Assembly: GCA_026119935.1 (NCBI GenBank)
Contig: JALRMH010000004.1
Span: forward strand, 372,001 to 436,000
DNA from: Endothia cerciana
Taxonomy: Eukaryota > Ascomycota > Sordariomycetes > Diaporthales > Cryphonectriaceae
Reading direction: 5' to 3'
Length of the DNA stretch: 64,000 bases
Part shown: positions 21,973 through 34,324 of the stretch, piece by piece
Numbering within the stretch: the first letter of the stretch is position 1
Layout: every line of letters begins with the position of its first letter
Position numbers and translations under genes: made by a program
Notes under the pieces: model-generated
Database searches by the model: none
What the model was told of the DNA's origin: nothing
The model's input: the letters and a program-made list of their open reading frames with translations, nothing else

Positions 21973-22535
21973 TGGGCTCGTATGGTCATGCTGACGGGCT
22001 GGGACGAACCAGGCTCGTCTGGCTGCAACATGACCTGGTCGAGGTCTTGGAGGCGGTACAGGGGCAACAGCATCACGAGATGTCGAGGTAAGCCCATCAC
22101 CGATGGTCCCGGACCACGAGCGCACGAGACTGACCGCTTCATAGGACGTTTCCGGTCGAGCGACCGGCTTTACTACCTCCGCGGTCACGATAGACTTGGA
22201 AAAGATTGTGTCGTCATGAGCAAACCCACCGCAAGGCGGTCGGGTTTTGTCATTCTATTACCTGGTAAGCCTCCATCCCCACACTCGACAGATTCCGATC
22301 TGTCTGCTGGCAGACTTTCAAGTGCACTGCTCCCAACACCACCTCATCTATGTCCAGTTGCTAACGTCTAATTTGTACAGTTTCATTTACGGTCATCCGC
22401 CGTTTTCCATTCCATACCGTTCAAAATAACCACGCCAACGCCAACGCTCTTTCGTCTGAAAAAGGGGGGTAATACAAAGTCCGGAAAATCAGACTACCAG
22501 AGATCAAAGTCCCGAAGAGCTGGCTGGATCTCTTG

Positions 22536-24418
22536 TCACTGAGCAGCTGCCGCCGGTCTGGCTACACCCTGCTGCTGCTGCTGCTGTACATTGCCACCGG
22601 CTGCAGCCTGTGCAGCAGCTTGCTGTGCCTGGATTAGTCCTTGTGGCCTCTGCTGCTGCCGCCGGCCGTCGCCGAATGTCAAAGGTATGGTCGCCCGGAA
22701 TCTGATACTGCGCGTATCAAATTGGTCGACCTCATAGATGGGCTGCTCGTCCTCGCTGTCATCCTGGTCGTACTTCCACTGGTCGGAGGCCTGACTAAGG
22801 GCGGGGAGGTTGTCCCTCGAAGGCGTTTTCACCACGGTGCGCCTATCGATCCACAACCGATTCAAGCGGCCATAGCGGCGACGGAAAGCGACCCTGGGAG
22901 GATCGTTCTCGTCTACCGGAGCGCCCTTGAAATGGAACACGGCGGATGGTTCGTGCTCATCGAGATCCATCGGTGTCGGCTCCTCCAAGTCCTCCTGGGA
23001 CGCGCTGCTAGCCGGCGGTGTCAATAGATACTGTGCCTGGGCCGCCCTGAATGACGGCTGGCGGGACGGACTCCGGACTGGAGACAGGGGACCCTTGGTT
23101 AGATCCACGTGGTTCCTGTTCCAGTTTTGATGGTTCTGGATCTTGAGCATGATGTCTCTCCTGAGCTCCTCATCATGCTGCGCTTTCTCCGCCGCCAGAG
23201 GGGCCAGATCCATTTCGAAAGCCTGGTTCGCGGGACGTGGCTGTCCGAGACGCACGGCACCAGCAGCAGCAGCCGCTCTCTGTGCAGATGACGCCTCGGG
23301 GGCCTTTCTCTTGCTGACATGTTGCTCCTCCTGGACACCATGGTTAGCGGATAAAGACGACACAGAGGTTCTCCATGCTCAACGCTTACCTTTGGTGGCC
23401 ACAGATCGGCCTCGTTGGCCTTGATGCCCAAGCGGACCTTGAGCTGCTTCAGACTCTCACGGGTCTCGTACACGGCTTTATCGTGCTGGAGCAGGTCTCG
23501 CTTGTTGAGTTCCCTCTCATACGACTGCAGAACGAGCTGACGACCCTCCTCCAGCTCCCTGCGCAGCCGCTTGAGCTTGTCCGTGCTTTGTACATCTCGA
23601 GCCCGGGTCTTGCGGGTCTGACGGACTTCTCTGCGCCTGAAGCAGACGTAGGGATCCATGTCGTCACTATCTTGATGGGTCTCGAACTTCAACGCTGGAT
23701 TCAGGGGCCCATTGCCTCTGGCCTGTCTCCGCTGCTTCCAGTACTCATACAGCTCCTTCGCATGTGGCATCACCTTGGCAACGTCGAGGTTGTTGAGACC
23801 CGGGACCATCTCGCTGTAAGGCGCAATGGACTTGTCAACGGCCGCAAACGGGGTCGAAAACGACGCAGTCTCCTCAAAGACCTCCATGATGGCCTCGAAG
23901 TCATCTTCGGAGAGCTGCTGGCCGGCAGGACGTTTGGCATTGTACGCCGTCAGGAACTCGTCATCCTCCTCGGTCATGTCATAGGTGCAGCCGATGCATT
24001 CTTCGACAGTCTGGGAGGAACGAATGTACGTGACGGGGTCCTGATACCGACGGCTATACAGCTCGTCATAGTTGATATCGCTCTCCTGCGGCGGGGGCAC
24101 TGGGATCTCATTGTCTGCCTTTGTTCCCGTTGTTCTGAGAAGCTGCTGCAGATGGTATTCCTGCAAAGGTGAGTTAGTATGATACTGTGCACCATAGACA
24201 GGGCTGCAGTGCTAGGTGAGTCCAGGCAGGTAAAGGGTGGTCACGTGAGATGCACGTGACCCGGTACGTACATTTTCCTCTCCCTGTTCGACACCCGTGG
24301 CAATCGAAAGCTCCTGCACCAGGGAATGATACTCAGTTGCATCGATTTCATCCTCGGTGAGGACATCGAGAGGCTGCTTGGGGTTGAGTTTCTTGACGCG
24401 GACCTTGCGGGTGGCCAT
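22536..24418 (-). CDS. EPL1: enhancer of polycomb-like protein EPL1 (NuA4 histone acetyltransferase subunit)
   Basis: Three exons: 24418-24272, 24160-23390, 23330-22536; 570 residues. EPL1 bridges the catalytic Esa1/Yng2 piccolo module to the rest of NuA4 in the nucleus. The EPcA domain begins at MATRKVRVKKLNPKQPL and continues across intron 1 into EYHLQQLL ... IPVPPPQESDINYDELY; the acidic EPC-A core includes CTYDMTEEDDEFL and DDFEAIMEVFEET, and the basic region DPYVCFRRREVRQTRKTRARD is the conserved EPC 'RRR' segment. The C-terminal third is Gln/Ala-rich with CAG-type repeats encoding poly-Gln near 22570. Intron 2 (59 nt) sits after DLWPPK. Start chosen at the ATG that opens the conserved N-terminus. 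Confidence 0.94.
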
Positions 24419-25936
24419 GATGACACGTTGGCTGGTTTGCAGTGGAGAGCCACTGCAAAACAGGCGGGGCGGGGTTCTGTTGGGCGAAGGGGGTTGCAAG
24501 CGCGAGGTGAGAGGGGGGAGAAGAGGTGCAGGAAAAGGGCCCAACGGCGGCGGAAAACCGCACAGGAAAGTGGCCTATATCATGGAATCTACCATGCGAA
24601 GGCGGCCTCTCGACTTTTTTCGATACGATTCCGACCTCTTGGTGGTGGTTTTGATGGTCGAATGCTGCGACTGTTGTCCGTTACCCTGGATTTGAAGGAC
24701 CCGCGCGGGTTGCACCTGGCAGAGTTTTTCGCTCGGCTGTTTTGGTACTGACTGGCGACTGCTGACGCTCCCACGCTAGCTTGGCTTGTTTGGCCTCGTT
24801 GGGTGCTGCAGGGGGTTTTGTTTGTGTCGGGGGCCGCTGGAAGGAAATGAGCGCAGCGGGCGTCCCTGGATAGTTACGGCACCGTACAGATACTTAGGTA
24901 AGCTGTGGCTGGTCACCCATGCGGCTTGGGGCGGCCTCCACTCCAGCGCTTTCCCGAGTCGGGACGTGCAATCTCAACTGCAGACAAATGGACTGTGTCG
25001 GTTGCATCTCGATGCTTGATGGATGCATCTCATTTCGCCCTGTCTGCAGCTGTTCCGTCATTGCTTTTATTCTCTGCTGAGAGGCAGAAATGACAGACCA
25101 GACGGCAGGTGCAACTCCTCGTCCCTTGGGCGATCCCCACTACAACATTACCGCAGCTGGTTGCATACCCAGCCCCAAGCCTTTCAAGGACTGGGCAAGG
25201 GGACATAAATTCATTTTGCTTGTCGTGTGCCGCTCCGGCCTCTTCTAGGATGTCGAATCTACTCGCTGTTCTTGCTGAATCCTCAGCAGCTTGCCTGCAG
25301 TACTTCCCAGTAATCCTGAGACTTGTTGTATGTACTGAGGAATTCTAGCAGTGCACCTTGACTGCTTCTTATCGGTATGCTGGGTCCAACTCCAGCGACC
25401 TGGGGGTTCAGGCCAGCTGCAATATGGAGAATACAATCCCCAGACAGAGTCCTGACAGAGCAAGACTAGACCATAATCTATACACATCAACAGCCCTTGT
25501 TTCGCTACAGACCTAGGAGCCAAAGACTTATTATAATGGTAAACTCTTGATGGGGTGAGGCTGACTAAGCGACTCGCCGCCTGCACCAGTGTCCATGTCA
25601 AACGCAATATTGGTTCTAGCGCCAGCCCCCGATAAGGAGCGATAACAATTGCTGTCCCTCCTGAGTTGCGGGAGCGAGCTGGGGACGACCAGAGCCGCAA
25701 CATCGCTCCCGCCAGCACCAGCGTTCGCCTTCTCCCGTCCCCTACCCACCGGTTCGCTCGAGATCCCCAAAGAACCAACCCGACCAGGACGAGCAGAGTT
25801 CTGGCATCCCTCGAGCCGAGCCTCCCGCCCCTAGTCTCCCTAACACTATCACCACCACTAGACAGCCCCGTGCGGTTCGCCAGTGGATCCCATTCCTCCA
25901 GAAGCCCTCCAAGGCCGACTTATCCGCCACATCAAG
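24419..25936. promoter_or_regulatory. divergent promoter region, EPL1 / CNB1
   Basis: 1.5 kb between opposite start codons. Open frames here (for example minus 25245-25778) show no recognisable domain. The 200 bp before the calcineurin B ATG are C/A-rich with many cc-a-cc blocks, consistent with a 5' leader. No specific element recognised. Confidence 0.45.
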
Positions 25937-26872
25937 ATGGGCAACGCTCCTAGCTCCGTCATGGACAGCCTGGTTGAGGGCTCCAACTGTACGTATCGCC
26001 GCTGGCGAGCCGGGCGGCAGGGTCCAAACTGGCGATGTGCCCTGCGAAGTCACCCTGCGACGGCCTGCTGACGTGGGGACGGCTGGACAGTCAACCGCGA
26101 TGAGGTCGACCGCCTGCGCAAGCGGTTCATGAAGCTCGACAAGGTTCGGACCCCTACCGACCTCGGGGTCATCACGGCGTTCGGCTGAAGGAAGAGGGGA
26201 CTGACGGCCATCCGCGATGCTACAGGACAACTCCGGCACCATCGAGCGCGAGGAGTTCCTCAGCCTGCCTCAGATCAACTCCAACCCCCTGGCCACCCGG
26301 TACGTACGATTCAACATGGTAGATAGACACTGTATCTGCAGACTGGATGCCACCCCACCTCCCCCCAATTCTTGAGCCTCGGGCTTATCTCGGCCCCAGC
26401 CTCGCCGCGTTATTGTCCACTGACCAGCCCGCCACGACAGCATGATCGCCATCTTCGACGAGGACGGCGGCGGCAACGTCGACTTTCAGGAGTTCGTGTC
26501 CGGCCTCTCCGCCTTCAGCTCCAAGGGAAACAAGGACCAGAAGCTCGCGTTCGCCTTCAAGGTCTACGACATCGACCGCGACGGCTACATCTCCAACGGC
26601 GAGCTGTTCATCGTTCTCAAGATGATGGTCGGCTCCAACCTCAAGGACCAGCAGCTGCAGCAGATCGTCGACAAGACCATCATGGAGGCCGACCTCGACA
26701 AGGACGGCAAGATCTCCTTCGAGGAGTTCAAGAAGATGGTCGAGAACACCGATGTCAGCATGAGCATGACGCTGGGTATGTGCCGTCGTTCCAACGCTTG
26801 GGTTTGGCGCGTCGTGTGTGTGTGTGTAGGGCCTCGCGTACTGACGACTTGTGGATTGCAGACCAGTTCTAG
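25937..26872 (+). CDS. CNB1: calcineurin regulatory subunit B
   Basis: Five exons: 25937-25988, 26091-26143, 26226-26299, 26441-26775, 26862-26872; exactly 174 residues, the usual length of fungal calcineurin B. Start MGNAPSS carries the N-terminal Gly for myristoylation. Four EF-hands are visible in order: DKDNSGTIEREEF (split by intron 2), FDEDGGGNVDFQEF, YDIDRDGYISNGEL and ADLDKDGKISFEEF. The last exon is 11 nt and encodes only the terminal D-Q-F. It activates the Ser/Thr phosphatase calcineurin A in response to calcium, controlling Crz1-dependent transcription, growth and stress response. Intron 4 contains a (GT)n run. Confidence 0.97.
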
Positions 26873-27834
26873 GCGCCGTGGCGTGCAACGACGATGCTTA
26901 TATACGATTACGACGACTTCCTGGCATGCCACGTCGTCATGCCACGTTCAGGAGCAGGCGCGTGCTAGGATGGGATCGGCCACCTCAAAACTTCCCGAAC
27001 GACCAGCCGCGCAGGATCTCTCGACCCCAGTGTAGACTGGCTCGTGCTGGGAGCCTGGCGGAAGCCTGATGGGTTAGACTTCGGGGGCTTAGTCCGGACC
27101 GTAGAGCCGCCTCTACGGTCCTGAGAAGATGTTGCCGGCTGGAGCCTGTTTCACGGTGGTCATCTCGAACTCTTTGCATGGATCCCGGGGAAGGAGGAGC
27201 ATCTTGCTGGGAACGGTACACATGACGTCGTCATTTCGTGGTCTTTTTTCTTCGCAAGGCGTTCTGGGAGGTGTCATAAAGGAATAGGGGGTTCATGAGA
27301 ATCCGACGCGGCGGCGCTCTTCACAGCGCCCCACAAAACTGGCTCTTGCTCCCGCTCTGCAGAATGGCGATATGCCCTGAACTGTGACGAATTGTCTTTT
27401 TCTTTCCTGCGTTGGCGAGGTTGGGCCCGCGTCGAGAACCTGCTGGGTAGGCAGCGGTACCTTGCGTTGTGCCAACGCCGCGGACATGCAATCGCGTAGG
27501 CTCTGATCTGGCCCGTCAAAAGTACAAAAAGGGGGCGCTCGGAATATGGGCAGACAGCGACTGGGTGCTGCCGGACACGGGCGCTTGGATGCCCGGAACA
27601 TCTGATCTGTACGATAACAATCCATGAGAATACCGACTGCCGCACGCAAATCTTGATTGGCGTTCGGGCGGTCCGCGGGAGCAGACTCCAGTGCCTGAAC
27701 CTCTCCCTGCTGATCCCGCAGTCGACCTCAGAAGCCTGGTCTCAAGCAAGGCACACGGCACCTCGCCGAGCGCCATCTTCTTTACCCGAAGCGGCTGGCT
27801 GTGGACGTGCCGGAGGCGGCTCGTCGTGCTAGCC

Positions 27835-27835
27835 T

Positions 27836-27872
<37 letters not shown>
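27835..27872. repeat. compound (AC)n(AT)n microsatellite
   Basis: About 8 AC units run directly into about 10 AT units in the gene-poor region downstream of calcineurin B. Confidence 0.9.
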
Positions 27873-28144
27873 CACGCCATGAGTCGTGGTCTGGTTTGGA
27901 CGCGAAGGAGCACGGCGGTAGGTTTGCTAGTACCGCTGAAGTCCAGCAGAGGGTTTTTGGGGGGTTTTTGGGGGGGGGGGAGCTCGGGCCTGCGAAGCGT
28001 TTTGTCAGTGACCGGTCCTCAGCGTGGCATCGCGCAACAGACGCCACCCCCCCCCCCCCTTCCCCGTTTCCCTTGTTGCTCTGCTCCCCCGGTTGTCGCG
28101 ACATATAAGCAAGGTATAGACGGCGAGGAGATCACCACAAGAAA

Positions 28145-28185
28145 AGGGGGGAGGGGGGAGGGGGGAGGGGGGAGGGGGGAGGAGG
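28145..28185 (+). repeat. (GGGGGGA)n G-rich tandem repeat
   Basis: About five units of six G plus one A in a row on the plus strand. Four or more G runs of this length separated by one base satisfy the usual G-quadruplex pattern. Confidence 0.85.
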
Positions 28186-31100
28186 AGAATACGAACTTTT
28201 TTCCCCCCTCTCTCGATCTGCATACAGCGTCTGTCTGCATTTTCCTGTGGCCAAGCAGCGGAGCATCCGTATTACGAGGCGCGCCGTGGACACCTGACTG
28301 TAAGGGCAGGCGGGTGGGTGGACGCACCTTGGATACGGCCCCTGTCGCTCAAGACCCACGATGGAGCCATGTCGTAGGGTGTGTTCTTTTTTTGGGAGAA
28401 TATTGCATCAAACCTCGGGGGTGTGTGGCACCGTTGATGAACTCGGCACGAAAAACCCTGGCCCATCGCATCCCCCACGCGGTCAACTTCGGAGGTATCC
28501 TCCAGGGCCATCACAGCCCGCAAGGGTCTCACACCTCGGCCTCGGGAGCCTCTCGGGCCCGGCAGGGCTCACGGGGGACTATCTATCCAGGCCGACGCAC
28601 CAGGAGCCTCCCGCCGGCACCTCGTCCTCGGACTTACCGTAATCCGGGACCCTTTTTCCTGAATGTAAAGGGAACCCGGGGTGGTGAGGTGGTATGCGCC
28701 AGGGTGTCCGCACCCGCCAAGGCCCATTGTGCCGCTCACACGGGAACAACGACCCGATTTTCCTACCAAGGTTCCTGTCTTCCAATCTCTGGAGGTATGC
28801 ATGTCGTTCAGGGGCGGGGGCAGAGATCTCTTGCAACTCTTTGGGCCCTCTCCAGGTCACCCTTCCTCACGCTCGCTGCCGCGCGAAGGCTCGCGTCTGG
28901 CTCTTCATCCGGGGATATTTTCGTGGAGCTGAGACCAAGGGGCCGGTAGTGGTCATGTGGTCGATCTCATGGCGACTGGTGCTAACGATGAGGAGAAGAA
29001 TGTCTATAAGGGTTCAACGATCACAAGTCCTCCCCGCTGGACGTCGAAGAACTCCGGCTTAAACGACCAGCTTGGAAAGACAGATATAGGGATGGTGAAG
29101 CGAAGCCGCCCATCACAGACTCCGGACCTCCGTACTCGCTTGAGTTCCTGGGGGCGCTCAGGCCAGCTTCATCCACCTCGCTTCGTGCTATGACCATCAG
29201 CGACTCCACTACAAATCGTGACACTTGTCTCTCGCGAAACCTGGCCATCGTGTTCCGGACGGGATCTCCGAAACGTACAGTCCTAGTACTCCCGTAATAC
29301 ATGACGCCTACGGCTGCTCGATTACAGTCAGGTGGTTGTGGCCTGTTGGGATAGGTAATACCACCGCCAATTCAGGAGAGGGGTGAAGTCCGAAGGACCT
29401 TAGTCATGAAGGGGGCAAAAAGGAAACCCCTGACTGTACGGTCTGTTGCTGAGGGCCACGCGTGCAAGTGTGGGATAGCCTGTTGTGAGAGATGACAGGC
29501 ATTCGGAAAACACGCTGTGGGATAAGCAGTTGCAGCCAAGCAAAGAGGCACAGCGACGTGGTCTCCTACGCCACCTGCTGCCGTGAGGAAGGTATTGTCA
29601 GGGGCACTGGTACCTCGCCTCACCCGAGACGCATGCGCGCGAAGATGCAACCTCCGCCTCGTTCGGAAGGACAGTGATCTTCCCCCTCGTCATGTACGCG
29701 ATGCCTCACTTTGAAGCGGCCGTTCAAGAAAGAAGAAAAAAATGAGGCTGTATCAACCCGATTCGGCCCTTGACGGACGGACGACTCCGGCCCCGAAGGA
29801 TCACCGTGAAGAAACCCAGGCGCGCGGGAGGCCCAGAGGCCAACCAAACTTGGGATCTGCAAGACCGGCGTGAAGGAGTGCGAGGCAACAGGAGGGTCTG
29901 CTCGGGGTCTCGCGCTGGATGTAACACTGCAGATCCAGACATCGTAGAGACCGGGCCCCCGTCCGCCATTCGATTCCAGAGCCCTGGATTCGCACGAGAG
30001 ATCGTCGGGCGGGCGGTCCGGCGCCGTCCTCCCAACCTCCTGCGAGCTCGTCCACGCCCACGCTTTTTTTCTTTCCTTTTTTTTTTTTTTTTCCCTTGCT
30101 GGGGCGAGGCCGAGCTGCTGGCTGGGCCAGGGGGCACTCCGTATGTAGATCTGGGCCCCCATCCTGCTCCCACGGGCCGACCCATCTCAGGAAGGGATGA
30201 GGGCGCCGGGTACCAATTGCGGCGTCATGCAGGGCACGGGCTAAGCGAGCTGCAGTTGAAGTCCCTCGCGGGATCGTGCATGGCGAGGCGGTCCGCCTGC
30301 TGGGGTAGGGGACCGTGGAAGGGAGGGAGAGAGATGCTACCGTACCGGTACTTTGAGCGGAAAATAAAGATGGTCAGCTGGAGACCTGCAGATCCACTGG
30401 AAGTACTGTGACAAGAGAGGGGGGAGGGTGGCGTCTCGTGGGGGCCGGTGTGGGAGGTTGTGTCGGCCTTGTACCGTCTTGGGTGCTGGGTGCGTCTCGG
30501 GTGGCTGTATATATCAATAGGGCCCTCATTATTGGATGCTGATGACCGGGTTCTCGTGTCAGTGACGTCGACGAGGAGAATTCCATTGTCTCTGGCGGTC
30601 TCTATCAAGCCTCGATATCGAATAGCCAGGCGGCTGAGAAGGGGGATGAGGGCATCGAGCGGGCGCCCTCGTCAGGTCCGCTGTGAGGCTTGCTTCGTCT
30701 CGTACACCAGAACCCTGGCGTTTTGCTCCACCAGCGAGCCGTCCCGCGTGATCCGGATGCACGGCCAGTCGTCAGATGACGTCGGCTCACGGGATGGAGA
30801 CTGGCGGTGGGCTTCGGTCCTGTGGGCTTCTCTGCCTCGTCGTCACGGAGCCTCCCCCCAAGCCACCTTGGTCTCTAGGAGCGCCTCCGGGCCGTGCGAT
30901 GGGGTTTTGCCACCGCAGAGCTTCCCCACCGGTCCAGAGGCGGTCAGGCAGGTACCGACTAGAGGAGCTGTCAAGACCTCACGGCAGCTAGCGCCAATGA
31001 CAGCCGGTGTGAGAGGCTGCATCCGCCCGCCGGGAGGGAGAGGCCCTGGGCGGGTCCTGAGCCACGGCCGTGGTCTCCCGCGAGAGAAATAAACCGGATA

Positions 31101-33362
31101 GAACCACCAACCACGGATGGGGAGATCGGTCGAGGGCGTCAGGGCCCGGTACCGTACAAAGAGGAGAGTACATCGAGGAGACATGGCCCCTTCCTGCCAG
31201 GCCTGCAGCAAGAGGGCATCAACTCCCTCAGACCCCCCCTTGCCTCGCTTCCAGGGTCTCGGGTCGGGGATTCCCACCTGCGGGCCTGTCGGCGAGGGCC
31301 TGAGACTCCATTTCGAATGGCCGGACAGATCTCGTTCTCGGGGCTGTGGAAGGATCGTCTTCGAGGGGGGGGGGGGGGCGGCGCGTGGGCGTGGGTGGTG
31401 CTCGTTTGAAGGGTGGCCCGGTGGAGCCCACTTGGGCAGCAGCGGCAAGGGCGGACTCGCTTGCTGCCCTGGGCGCGCCAGGGGGGGGGGGTTTTGAAGA
31501 TCTGGGCTCACCGGTCGACGAATCTGATATAATTTGTGATGTGTCAGAAGGCACACCGCCTGTGTCCCGGGGGGCTGCATAACCTTGAAAAAGGGCCCAG
31601 CCGGTCCCTGGTACTATACCTCGCGTGCTGGTGACGCGGTGGAGGGTTCTGTCCTTCGTACGTACCTCCTCACCTGCGAATAGGCCTCCCCTCCCCTCCC
31701 CTCCCCCATTCCTGAGGATTGGGCAGCTCTCGTGTCCGTGGCCCTGGCGACTCCCTTCCGGGGCGCTGGCTGGCTGAAGGGGCTGGCTGATCTGTCACCC
31801 CATGCGTGCCCGGTCAGATCCGGGCGCATGCGACCCAGACCCAGCGTATGTCGTACACTATGCCATACCACCCACGCCTGAAGATCTGACAGGCGCTCCC
31901 TCTCCTTGCATGTACGTTTCTCCCCTCCTCCACCCCCCTTCCCACCCTCTTTCTCCTGCCCACACGCTGACCTGTTCCAATCCGGCCCTTGTCCTTGCGA
32001 GCCAGGGCTTCTGGGAGGGGCTGCACGCCATGCCGGGCAACAGCGGGGTTTTGGCAAGGGGACAAATCTTCCGAGATCGACTTGCATGCTGCGAGATTGA
32101 CTTGGCTGTTTTTTTTTGGGGGGGAGGAGGTTTAACTCTCTTTCCCTTACCCTGTTTTAGCCCGACTAGCTCTCCCTCACGCAGCCCCCTGCCGCCGAGA
32201 GACGAGACCCAATCATCCTGACCGTGCCTGTCCACCCGCCCTCGGGCCCGGCACAGCTGGGTTGAGGCTGCGAGGTGACAGGCCAGGTCCTCCCAGACCT
32301 TGATCCCTCTGTCCATTCGCCCGGTCAAGGCAGCCTGACCTGGCCTGGCTGGGAAGGAGGGGGTGGTGGTGGCTTTGGGGGGGGCGGGGGGTCGATGTTT
32401 GTCAACAAAATCTCGCGGGGTGCAGATCCCAGACCCAGACAGGTCCTCGACGGGCCACCATATCTGGAGCCTGCATCGCCTGGCGCAGGAGTCTTAACAA
32501 TTTGTGGGCTCTGGAGGGCGGGTGCTTGCTGGGCGGGTCACGTCACCTTCAAGCAGAGAAAAGACATGTCGTCAGGCGACACAATCCAATTGCGGTCGGG
32601 ATCTCCATTTCCACCCCCCCCCCCGGATCTTATCAGACTTGCGTTAGCTCCCGCTGTCCGAAAGAGCCCAGAGGCACGACATACCATCGTGGACAAAGAT
32701 CTCCCAGTCATTTCTCTCTGACATGGACTCGCTGGGCAGGATTAGGTGTCCTGGGTTCCCAACACGCCACCTGCCCTCCTGCCCTGGACGGACGATGATG
32801 GCACTCCCTTGGCTTCCACACGTACCATATTAGTAGTCATAGTGTGTGACTCAGGTCATGTATGCTGATCCCTGAGCGATGAGGTAGCCCTCGCCTGGGA
32901 GAGACATAAAGGAAGACTACCGATCAGCCATCTACTAATAGCCTCTCCTCTCCATCGTCAGCCCTTATTCCTGCGACCCAAGAACCCGGTAGACCTCTTC
33001 CCTGTCATATTGTACCACGTTTTAGTTAGTAAGGAGCTGATCATGTCTCGTCTCGGCAAAGCACATCTCATATTGGTGTCTTGCTTCTCTCGGCCGGGCA
33101 TTCTCTTCTCATTATCTACAACCACCAATCCCGTCATGGCCAGCCGGGGCTGGCTGACCCTCCTTTCCTAGTCGATTGTCGCCCACTTCACGCACATCGG
33201 GTGAGATTGGCCACCGAGGCTGCTCCGCGTTGCAGGACAGCCTCGTGTCGGCCCGCAGTAGGTTAATAGCTGCTCAGGCTATGCCACGAGGTCAGGCGTC
33301 TCTCAAGAGAGCTGCTGTGGTTGTATGGGTAGCTAGGTAAGTAAGTAGTCAGGTAGATAGAT

Positions 33363-33380
33363 ACACGCACACACACACAC

Positions 33381-33416
<36 letters not shown>

Positions 33417-33445
33417 CGAGTCAATTTCAAACCCCCCCCCCCCCC
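33363..33445. repeat. (AC)n microsatellite followed by a 14-nt C run
   Basis: About 25 CA units with two G interruptions (33363-33413), then a 14-nt C run at 33432-33445. Confidence 0.9.
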
Positions 33446-34324
33446 AAAACCTTCAACAATCACAGATGGAAGTACAGAAACAAGGAGGACTGCCGTCTAA
33501 AGCCATATCCATAACTCTTGCCCCAGCCTAGTAGCCACTTCCCTTGGTATCATAGATATGTAATAAAGAAGACCAAAAACCCAGAGTCTCTAACAACCCT
33601 CGGAGGAGAAATAGAGGAAAACAAGGTCGGGACCATGTATGGCAATCCGCGATGCCCTCGAGCTGTCAGCAATGGACATGAAGGAGCACAACACGACCCT
33701 CGGTGCGCGGAGAGGAAAATAAAGACAAGATACCGCCGCCCAGATTGACTCAATTTTCCGCCCCGCCAGCCCTGTGGTTTTTGATTCCTGAAAAAGATAA
33801 CGTTACAACAGTAACAACGAGATGGAAGGGAGAGACAGAAAATTATCGTACACTAATCAAAGCAAGCAACCACACTGTGCCCGTGAGGGCCCTCGACATT
33901 CTATGCGCGATGTGGGAGGAAGAGGGATCTTATAATGTCGCCTTTTGGGGAAAAGAGGTGTCTCCGTAACTCCTCGTTGCGGGGGGGGGGGGGATCTGAT
34001 GCCCTGCACAAATCCATCGTCACGACATGTGTCGTGCCGTACCCATCGACCACCCACAGTGCCGGGCGCCTTCCGAAAAGCATGTCCTTCCGCCCACAAA
34101 GACCTCCCTGGGCCTAAACACCGGATCGTCCGTGACCGATTCTTGAGGGTACTGCAAGAGCTCGGGGAGCCGCACCGAGGCGTTGAGTTCCCAGAACCAT
34201 CTTCAGTCGAGTATCATCGAGCAATCAAGATTGGATTCGCGCGATATTTTCAAACAGGTAAGATACGATAAAATGAGCAGGCCTTCATGTACTGGCACTG
34301 CTCATGGACTGCGAGCAATCGAAT

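Larger units (their letters stand above)
20898..22535. other. intergenic with CTT and CTC microsatellites; possible unrecognised spliced gene
   Basis: Upstream of KAE1. Contains a (TTC)n tract at about 21011-21058, C runs at 21443-21452 and 21716-21728, and a (CTC)n tract at about 21931-21972. On the plus strand two intron-like units are visible: gag|gtaagc ... ctgaccgcttcatag|gac (about 22092-22144) and cctg|gtaagc ... gctaacgtctaatttgtacag|ttt (about 22264-22380). The exons around them do not give a protein I recognise, so no CDS is called. Confidence 0.4.
26873..34324. other. 7.4-kb gene-poor, repeat-rich region
   Basis: Between the 3' ends of calcineurin B and the Q-rich gene. Long open frames occur on both strands (for example plus 27801-28949, minus 30843-31580), but they are translations of low-complexity GC-rich DNA without recognisable domains, and none has a supporting splice pattern. 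The region contains G or C runs of 11-14 nt at about 27970-27980, 28047-28059, 31365-31378, 31481-31491, 32614-32624, 33432-33445 and 33981-33993, plus the repeats listed separately. A non-coding transcript cannot be excluded. Confidence 0.6.

Noticed and set aside
27950..27982. Telomere-like ttttggggg motif
   Set aside because: Only two to three irregular units, unlike the fungal TTAGGG repeat; more simply part of the general G-run excess.
27801..28949. 382-codon plus-strand open frame
   Set aside because: It runs through AC/AT microsatellites and G6A repeats, has no domain, and its length follows from the GC-rich, stop-poor DNA.
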